Shown one piece after another: positions 21,448 through 27,063 of a stretch of DNA of 27,063 bases. The notes below the pieces were generated by a model. The model saw nothing but the letters and a program-made list of their open reading frames with translations, had not been told where the DNA came from and did no database searches. This DNA is from an uncultured Collinsella sp. (GTDB lineage Bacteria > Actinomycetota > Coriobacteriia > Coriobacteriales > Coriobacteriaceae): assembly GCA_900752475.1 (NCBI GenBank), contig CAADVJ010000016.1, forward strand, positions 1 to 27,063. Reading direction: 5' to 3'. Both the position numbers and the translations under genes were made by a program. Every line of letters begins with the position of its first letter. Position 1 is the stretch's first letter.

Positions 21448-24225
21448 TTACTTCTTCCCGAATTTGATTTTGATTGCGCGTTTCAAAGCGTACTTGCCGA
21501 GGCTGGGGAGCTTTTGCTCGTATTTGACCATCGTGGAGCACTCGGGGCGGTCGCGATCCAGATGGATGGCGTCGAACACGCACTTGGTGGTGCACAGGCC
21601 GCAGCCGATGCACTTGTTGGGGTCGACGATCGAGGCACCGCAACCCAGGCAACGGGCGGTCTCGGCGCGCACCTGCTCTTCGGTAAAGGTCTCGACGTAC
21701 TCGCTAAACGGCGCGGCCTTCTCGCGCTCGCGGTCCACGTGGGCAGCCTCGCGGCTCGCGTTGTCGTAGCTCTCGATCACGACATCGTCGCGGTCGAACG
21801 CGGTGTAGCGGCGCTGGTTGCGGCCGATGGTGAGCGTGGATCCCGGCTGCACAAAGCGATGGATGGAGACGGCGGCCTCGTGACCGGCGGCGATGGCATC
21901 GATGGCAAAGCTCGGACCGGTGTAGACGTCGCCGCCTACAAAGATGTCGGGCTCGGCGGTCTGATAGGTCTGAGGATCGGCAAGGGCACCCTGGCCGCGG
22001 CCGAGCTCCACCTTGGAGCCAGCTAGCAAGTCGCCCCACACAATGGACTGGCCAATCGACATGACGACACGGTCGGCATCGACACGGCGCAGATCGTTCT
22101 CGTCGTACTCGGGCGCAAAACGGCCCTCGTCGTCAAAGACACGCGTGCAGCGCTTGAAGGTGATACCGCACACACGACCGGTCTCGTCCAGGTGAACCTC
22201 CTTGGGACCCCAGCCGCAGCTGATGTGGGCGCCGTCCTCAACGGCCTCGCGACGCTCCTCCTCGCTGGCGGGCATCTGGGCCTCGCTCTCCAGGCAGAAC
22301 ACCTCAACGTGCTCGGAGCCCAGACGGCAGGCGTTGCGCGCGACGTCGATAGCCACGTTGCCGCCGCCCACCACGATGGTGCGGCCGGGCAGCGCGTCGA
22401 TCTTGCCACTGTTGACCTCGCGCAAAAAGTCGACGGCCACGGCCACGTCCTCGGCATCCTCACCCGGAATACCGGCGAGGCGGCCGCCCTGGCAGCCAAT
22501 GGCAACGTAGAAGGCCTTAAAGCCCTGTGCGCGCAGCTCGTCGAGCGTCACGTCGCGACCGACTTCCACGCCATAGCGGAACTCGGCACCCATCAGGCGA
22601 ATGATCTCGACCTCGGCCTCGATAACATCCTTCTGCAGCTTAAAGCTGGGAATGCCGTAGGTGAGCATGCCGCCCGGGCACTCATTCTTCTCGAACACGA
22701 CGGGCTTGTAGCCCTTCTCGGCCAGATAGAAAGCGCAGGACAGGCCGGCCGGCCCGGCCCCGACGATGGCGATCTTCTGGTCGAAGCCGCCGGCACGCGT
22801 TGGGGTCACCACGGGCGGGACGTAGCGGGTCGCGGCATCCAGATCGCGCTGGGCGATGAACTTCTTGACCTCGTCGATAGCCACGGCGGCATCCACACGG
22901 CCGCGGGTGCAGGCATCCTCACAGCGGCGGTTGCACACACGGCCGCAGATAGCGGGCAGCGGGTTCTCGCGCTTAATGAGTGCTAGGGCCTCGTCATAGC
23001 GACCCTGAGCCGCGAGCTTCAAATAGCCCTGAACGGCAACGTGCGCGGGGCAGGCCGTCTTGCAGGGAGCGGTGCCGGACTCATGCGTCTCGATACGGTT
23101 GTCGTTGCGGTAGTTGGGCGACCACTTGGTGTGATCCCATTTGGTGGCGTCGGGCAGCTCCTGGCGCGGATACTCAGGCACCTGTCCGCCGGCCTTTTTG
23201 CTGCAGAGCTTCTGGCCGAGCTTGACGGCGCCGGCCGGGCACACCTCAACGCAGCGACCGCAGGCAACGCACTTGTCCTTCTCGACCTTGGCGACATAGG
23301 CCGAGCGCGACAGGTTGGGCGTGTTGAACAGCTGAGAGGTGCGCAGGGCATAACACACGTTGACGTTGCAGTTGCAGATAGCGAAGATCTTGTTCTCGCC
23401 GTCGATATTGGTGATCTGGTGCACAAAGCCGTTGTCCTCGGCCTGGCGCAGGATGTCGTAGACCTCGTCGCGCGTCACGTAATGGCCGCGGTCGGTCTCA
23501 ACCACATAGTCGGCCATATCGCCCACGGCAATGCACCAGTCGGCGGGGTCGTCGGCGCAGCCCTCACCCATCACGCGACGGCTCGCGCGGCAGCTGCAGG
23601 TGCTAGCGGCATATTTGCCATCGTATTTGTCGAGCCAGTGCTCGATATGCTCGATCGGCACCGAGGTGCTCGCAGCGTCGATGGCCTTCTCGACCGGAAT
23701 GACGTGCATGCCGATGCCGGCGCCTCCGGGCGGCACCATCGGCGTGGCCTTGGACAGCGGTCCCTTGGACGCCTGCTCAAAGAACTTGGCATAGACCGGG
23801 TGCTCCTCGAGCTGGCTCACGCGCATGTTGAGGAACTCGGCAGAACCCGGCACCAGCATGGGCAACACCCATTGCTTGGCGCGCTCGGGGTTTTCCCAGT
23901 TGTACTCGAGCAGACCCGTGTAGCTCATGTCGTCGAGCATCTTCTCGATCTGGGTCTCGGGCATGCCGGTGAGCTTGGCCATCTCGGGCAGCGTATAGGG
24001 ACGGCGCATCTTCATCTTGCAGAGCACTTCGGCCTGCTCGTCGGTCGCGGCCTCGGCAAACGACCAGTACTCGTAGCCCAACAGCTCGTCGCGATGCAGC
24101 AGACGGTTGGTGCAGTGCTCGCACAGCTTGACGATGGCCTCGCGCGGATGCTCCGGCAGCGGCGGCACGAACTCCGAACCGATGTCGGGCTCGGTGTAGC
24201 TAATCCCCGGTCCGTTGAGAATCAT
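21448..24225 (-). CDS. Multi-domain iron-sulfur/FAD NAD(P)H oxidoreductase (GltD/NfnB-like core with extra ferredoxin modules)
   Basis: 925 residues. Order: winged-helix-like segment (about 70-115); a Cys-rich module with CSCRASRR (210) and CNCNVNVC (284-291); a 4Fe-4S ferredoxin motif CVACGRCVEVCP (319-330); the GltD N-terminal cluster domain with CKTACP and CGRVCNRRCEDAC (388-439); an FAD-binding GAGPAGLSCAFYLAEKG (489-505); an NAD(P)-binding GGGNVAIDVAR (620-630); and a C-terminal ferredoxin domain CLGCGASIVDPNKCIGCGLCTTKC (859-882, in parts). It probably moves electrons between NAD(P)H and ferredoxin or an unknown partner in the cytoplasm. The start at 24225 has AGAAGGGA upstream; further upstream the frame crosses the operator region. 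It is divergent from a TetR gene, which probably controls it. Confidence 0.87.
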   Translation of the reverse strand: MILNGPGISYTEPDIGSEFVPPLPEHPREAIVKLCEHCTNRLLHRDELLGYEYWSFAEAATDEQAEVLCKMKMRRPYTLPEMAKLTGMPETQIEKMLDDMSYTGLLEYNWENPERAKQWVLPMLVPGSAEFLNMRVSQLEEHPVYAKFFEQASKGPLSKATPMVPPGGAGIGMHVIPVEKAIDAASTSVPIEHIEHWLDKYDGKYAASTCSCRASRRVMGEGCADDPADWCIAVGDMADYVVETDRGHYVTRDEVYDILRQAEDNGFVHQITNIDGENKIFAICNCNVNVCYALRTSQLFNTPNLSRSAYVAKVEKDKCVACGRCVEVCPAGAVKLGQKLCSKKAGGQVPEYPRQELPDATKWDHTKWSPNYRNDNRIETHESGTAPCKTACPAHVAVQGYLKLAAQGRYDEALALIKRENPLPAICGRVCNRRCEDACTRGRVDAAVAIDEVKKFIAQRDLDAATRYVPPVVTPTRAGGFDQKIAIVGAGPAGLSCAFYLAEKGYKPVVFEKNECPGGMLTYGIPSFKLQKDVIEAEVEIIRLMGAEFRYGVEVGRDVTLDELRAQGFKAFYVAIGCQGGRLAGIPGEDAEDVAVAVDFLREVNSGKIDALPGRTIVVGGGNVAIDVARNACRLGSEHVEVFCLESEAQMPASEEERREAVEDGAHISCGWGPKEVHLDETGRVCGITFKRCTRVFDDEGRFAPEYDENDLRRVDADRVVMSIGQSIVWGDLLAGSKVELGRGQGALADPQTYQTAEPDIFVGGDVYTGPSFAIDAIAAGHEAAVSIHRFVQPGSTLTIGRNQRRYTAFDRDDVVIESYDNASREAAHVDREREKAAPFSEYVETFTEEQVRAETARCLGCGASIVDPNKCIGCGLCTTKCVFDAIHLDRDRPECSTMVKYEQKLPSLGKYALKRAIKIKFGKK

Positions 24226-24317
24226 GGTTGTCCCTTCTCTTGCCACAGCCCGACGAGGCCGCAGCGCCCCTCTTTTTTTGCAGGCCGGGCATGCCCCATG
24301 CCGTTCACCCGCCATTG

Positions 24318-24386
24318 TTGACATTGTGTCAAAAATAGTATTGACGAACCGTCAACAATATTCAAGACTGTTAGGCGAACGGTCAG
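24318..24386. promoter_or_regulatory. Operator region between the oxidoreductase and TetR genes
   Basis: Two 15-bp palindromes of the same form, TTGAC-N5-GTCAA, at 24318-24332 and 24341-24355, centres 23 bases apart. A degenerate third (24372-24386, TAGGCGAACGGTCAG) shares CGAAC and GTCA. They lie between two divergent genes, as expected for TetR sites. Confidence 0.7.
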
Positions 24387-24413
24387 GCAAAAGAGGATGA
24401 AAGGCGGCAAAAC

Positions 24414-25076
24414 ATGGGCAACAACACAGCAGGTACCTCTGTGGTCGATGCCGTCCCCGCATCCGACAGCGCGGCAAAGCGCTTGACGGGCGACGAACGC
24501 CGTCGCGAGATCCTCGCCGCCGTGCGCACCGTGAGCTCTGAGCTAGGCGTGTCGCATCTATCCGTCTCGGCCGTGACCAAGCGAGCCGGCTGCACGCGCT
24601 CATTGTTCTACCACTACTTTGCCGACATGGACGCCGCTGTCACCGCCGTCATGGACGAGGCGATCGACGGTTTTATCTCCGAGCTCGAGCAGTGGAATGC
24701 CAACCGCACCGTCGGTGATATCGAGGGCGCACTCGACACCGTCGCCCCGCTCTTTAAGCGCCTGGTCGTCAGCGGCCACGAGCTGCCGAGTACGCTCACC
24801 TCAAGCAGCGGCGCGCTCTACGGCGGCTTTTTGCACAACGTGGTCCAGCGTGTGGCGCAGTATATCTGCGACACCACCGTGGTGGATTTTGCCGCCCATC
24901 ATGAGCTACGCATCGACCATGTCTACGAGACGTTCTACACCCTCATCATGGGGTTGTTGATGTATATCCGCACGCACCCCGATGTGCCCGACGAGACGGT
25001 CAAGGAAATCATCGCCTCGACACTCCACATCGAGGGCTATACCGCCAAGTATCCGGAGCGCAAGCCCCAGAACTGA
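24414..25076 (+). CDS. TetR-family transcriptional regulator
   Basis: 220 residues. The N-terminal TetR DNA-binding domain (about 28-75) reads RREILAAVRTVSSELGVSHLSVSAVTKRAGCTRSLFYHYFADMD in sections: helix-turn-helix followed by the F/Y-rich YHYF block. The remainder is an all-helical ligand and dimer domain with no close match known to me. It probably binds the paired TTGAC-N5-GTCAA sites directly upstream and represses itself and the divergent oxidoreductase. The first 27 residues precede the domain and are Ala/Ser-rich; a later start is possible but no better ribosome site is seen. The membrane protein gene begins 63 bases downstream and may be in the same transcript. Confidence 0.92.
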   Translation: MGNNTAGTSVVDAVPASDSAAKRLTGDERRREILAAVRTVSSELGVSHLSVSAVTKRAGCTRSLFYHYFADMDAAVTAVMDEAIDGFISELEQWNANRTVGDIEGALDTVAPLFKRLVVSGHELPSTLTSSSGALYGGFLHNVVQRVAQYICDTTVVDFAAHHELRIDHVYETFYTLIMGLLMYIRTHPDVPDETVKEIIASTLHIEGYTAKYPERKPQN

Positions 25077-25139
25077 CGACATTTGGCCAAACTGCCCGCG
25101 ATCAGAAGAGGGGCCGCGGGCGTGTGAAAGGAGAGCAGC

Positions 25140-26147
25140 ATGCTGTTCGATGTTTGGGGTAGCGATACCCTTATCCACTGGGCCGGCTGGGCCATGGTCT
25201 TTATTGGCCTGATCGTGCTCAACGAGGTCGGCCGCCGCACCAAGCTGGGCGCGGCAATCATCTTTGGCGTGGCTCCGCTGGCCATGACCATCTACTGCGT
25301 CGCCATCGCCATCGGCGTCTCGCAGGGTGCCGAGTGGGCGCTCACCAACCCCACCCATGTGTACCAGAACAGCTGGTTCCACTACGCCAAGGTATACGCG
25401 GCGCTGGCCGGTTGCTGGGGCTTCATTGCCATTAAGTACCAGTGGGGCAAGATTGGCAAGGCGCATTGGTTCCGCGCATGGCCGTTTGTGATCGTCGCCA
25501 TCAACATCATGATCGCCGTCGTGTCCGACTTTGAGAGCGCCTATCACTTCTTTGTCCTGGGCGAGTCCACCTGGGTCACCTCCGAAGGTGCTACGCAGCT
25601 GGCCGGCTGGAACAACGTGTTCAACGGCATCGCCGGTATTATCAACATCTTCTGCATGACCGATTGGTGGAGCGTCTACGCCTCCGAGGATCAGACCGAC
25701 ATGCTGTGGCCCGATATGACCTGGGTCTACATCATCGCCTACGATATCTGGAACTTCTGCTACACCTACAACTGCCTGCCCACCCACTCCTGGTTCTGCG
25801 GCTTTGCGCTGCTTCTGGCGCCCACCGTCGCCGCCTTTATCTGGAACAAGGGCGGCTGGATCCAGAACCGCGCCTTTACGCTGGCCATTTGGTGCATGTT
25901 TGCCCAGGTGTTCCCGTACTTCCAGGAGGAGTCCATCTTTGTGACCCACTCCACGCTCGACCCCGGCGCCGCTACCGCGGTCTCGATCGCCGCTCTGGTC
26001 GCCAACGTCGCCGCGATCATCTACATCGCCTACCGCGCCAAGAAGCTCGGCCGCAATCCCTACAAGCAGGATGTCTTTGAGGGCACCAGCGATTGGGAGA
26101 AGGCTACCGCTCGCCGCGCCAAGGTGGATTACGCGCACGCCGAGTAA
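25140..26147 (+). CDS. Polytopic membrane protein of unknown function (resembles DUF5692)
   Basis: 335 residues with about eight predicted spans (for example WAGWAMVFIGLIVLNEVG, IIFGVAPLAMTIYCVAIAIG, AWPFVIVAINIMIAVV, FALLLAPTVAAFIW, AAVSIAALVANVAAIIYIAY region) and a charged cytoplasmic tail. It is unusually rich in Trp and Tyr between spans (NSWFHYAK, MTDWWSVYASEDQTDMLWPDMTW, IWNFCYTYN), suggesting an aromatic-lined pocket or lipid-facing surface. I recall similar proteins annotated DUF5692; no function is known to me. AAAGGAG lies before the start. The position after the TetR gene suggests joint control, perhaps with the divergent redox enzyme. A terminator follows. Confidence 0.85.
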   Translation: MLFDVWGSDTLIHWAGWAMVFIGLIVLNEVGRRTKLGAAIIFGVAPLAMTIYCVAIAIGVSQGAEWALTNPTHVYQNSWFHYAKVYAALAGCWGFIAIKYQWGKIGKAHWFRAWPFVIVAINIMIAVVSDFESAYHFFVLGESTWVTSEGATQLAGWNNVFNGIAGIINIFCMTDWWSVYASEDQTDMLWPDMTWVYIIAYDIWNFCYTYNCLPTHSWFCGFALLLAPTVAAFIWNKGGWIQNRAFTLAIWCMFAQVFPYFQEESIFVTHSTLDPGAATAVSIAALVANVAAIIYIAYRAKKLGRNPYKQDVFEGTSDWEKATARRAKVDYAHAE

Positions 26148-26214
26148 CGTGTTGGTCGCTGTTGGCAGTTGGGCATAGGCCCGCCCGTCAGGATTTTCAT
26201 CCAATGTCTCGCAG

Positions 26215-26255
26215 AGCCCCCGGAAAGCGTTTCGCTCGCTTTTCGGGGGCTTTTG
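26215..26255 (+). terminator. Rho-independent terminator after the membrane protein gene
   Basis: AGCCCCCGGAAAGCG (26215-26229) pairs with CGCTTTTCGGGGGCT (26237-26251), 15 bp with one G-T pair and a 7-base loop, followed by TTTG. It closes the TetR/membrane protein unit. Confidence 0.9.
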
Positions 26256-26383
26256 TCGTTGCGTCTCTATTCATCTATTCAAAAACATACGCATATATAA
26301 AATCGGATTTCAAATCATGCGGCGGCTCTATGGGGTCCCGTTTTTGGGTACAGTGTTGTCCCGATATTGAGCTTGGGGGATAT

Positions 26384-27063
26384 ATGAAAGATGAGACGAT
26401 GGGCCAAGAGGATGCGGCCCAAGATGCAGAAGCGTGTGCCGAGGCCCTGGAGAGCCTAGACCGGATTTCGCTTGACGATGTTGCGTTTGACGATTCGAGC
26501 GTTGATGTGCAGGATGAACCGGAAATCGAGGCACAGCCCGATGATCAGGATGCAGGCGACGTTGAGCCTGCCGAAGATGAGGCAGGTCACGAAGACACCG
26601 AAAGCGAGGCCGACAACCAGCCCGAATCCGACACGGGCGAGGAAACCATCTTGCTCGACAGCTTGCCGGCCGAGGATTCGCTGACCCGCGAGCTTCCTGG
26701 CTTAGGCTCTGCGCCTGCCGTGGACGAGACCATCGCCATGGGCGATATTCCCCTGCCGTCCGTTCCCTCGGCACGCGAGGCCGAGGTTCGCCATCGCAAG
26801 ATGTCGCCCAAGCGCCGCAATCTGATGGTCGCCGGTGTCGTGGCCGTCGCGCTCGTCGCCGGCGGCGCAGGCTATGCCGCCTGGAACGGATATCAGCAAG
26901 AGCAGGCTGCCGCTGTCGCCGCCAATGCCCACACGATGATGTCAGTGCAGATTGGCGTGCATGCCGCGGGCCTCGACTGTTCTACCGGCTCCAAGATTCC
27001 CGTACAGGTGAGTGGTCAGGACGCTGATGGCTCCTCCGTGAGCGAAACGCTCTATGTTGACGA
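26384..27063 (+). CDS. Acidic single-span membrane protein, N-terminal part (truncated by window end)
   Basis: The frame is open from the ATG at 26384 (GGGGGA four bases upstream) to the last base, 226 residues. Residues 1 to about 135 are very rich in Asp and Glu and low in complexity (EPEIEAQPDDQDAGDVEPAEDE in parts). A basic patch (RHRKMSPKRR) then precedes one membrane span (about 147-167, LMVAGVVAVALVAGGAGYAAW), giving a cytoplasmic acidic tail and an extracytoplasmic domain that begins near the window end (SVQIGVHAAGLDCSTGSKIPVQVSG). I do not recognise the family. The G/C-ending codon pattern supports coding. The layout fits a substrate or partner of the wall-signalling kinases, but that is only a guess. 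Confidence 0.8.
   Translation, partial: MKDETMGQEDAAQDAEACAEALESLDRISLDDVAFDDSSVDVQDEPEIEAQPDDQDAGDVEPAEDEAGHEDTESEADNQPESDTGEETILLDSLPAEDSLTRELPGLGSAPAVDETIAMGDIPLPSVPSAREAEVRHRKMSPKRRNLMVAGVVAVALVAGGAGYAAWNGYQQEQAAAVAANAHTMMSVQIGVHAAGLDCSTGSKIPVQVSGQDADGSSVSETLYVD

Noticed and set aside
23041..24321. 426-codon plus-strand frame
   Set aside because: Antisense to the oxidoreductase gene, which has many recognised motifs.
24226..24324. Longer N-terminus of the oxidoreductase with Cys-X2-Cys
   Set aside because: It would include operator sequence; the ATG at 24225 has a good ribosome site. The two extra Cys are probably chance.

Overview
The window looks like a chromosome segment of a gut coriobacterium, most likely Collinsella or a close relative. 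This rests on the high GC content with strong G/C preference at third codon positions, the actinobacterial phosphatase / RodA-PBP / PASTA-kinase cluster, two PTS systems of gut-commensal type, and the style of the redox and hypA genes. The genus is an inference; no rRNA or taxonomic marker is present.

Bases 1-5.5 kb (+ strand) hold a cell-wall and division signalling operon: the C-terminal end of a PP2C Ser/Thr phosphatase, a fused RodA/FtsW-penicillin-binding protein, and a PknB-type kinase with four PASTA repeats, closed by a strong terminator. A 60-codon unknown gene and a divergent LacI-family regulator follow. From 7.0 to 8.45 kb there is a complete IS3-family element with inverted ends, a 3-bp target duplication, an A AAA AAA frameshift site with a downstream stem, and a 5' hairpin that hides the transposase ribosome-binding site. 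It sits in the loop of what was the shared terminator of lacI and rpiB.

Bases 8.5-13.2 kb (- strand) form a sugar-use locus: a TIM-barrel isomerase/epimerase, a glucoside-type PTS EIIBC, a DeoR-type regulator, an allulose-6-P/ribulose-5-P 3-epimerase and RpiB. Four intergenic sites matching or resembling TTAATCGTTTAA lie in front of these genes and suggest one LacI regulon. The gene set resembles an allose/allulose-type route, but the substrate is not proven.

Bases 13.6-16.95 kb hold a small island bounded by two 117-bp direct repeats, each carrying the 3' end of a tRNA-Arg(CCU) gene. It contains a truncated AAA/DUF4143-type ATPase gene preceded by three identical 17-bp repeats at an exact 34-bp period, and an EcoRII-like restriction-modification pair. 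No integrase is visible.

Bases 17.2-20.6 kb (- strand) are a mannose-family PTS operon (IIAB, IIC, IID) followed, beyond an intrinsic terminator, by manO (DUF956). Beyond a GGGGACGTTCTT inverted repeat lie hypA and a 925-residue multi-cluster iron-sulfur/FAD oxidoreductase. The latter is divergent from a TetR regulator across two TTGAC-N5-GTCAA palindromes. A multi-span membrane protein follows the TetR gene, and the window ends inside a gene for an acidic single-span membrane protein.
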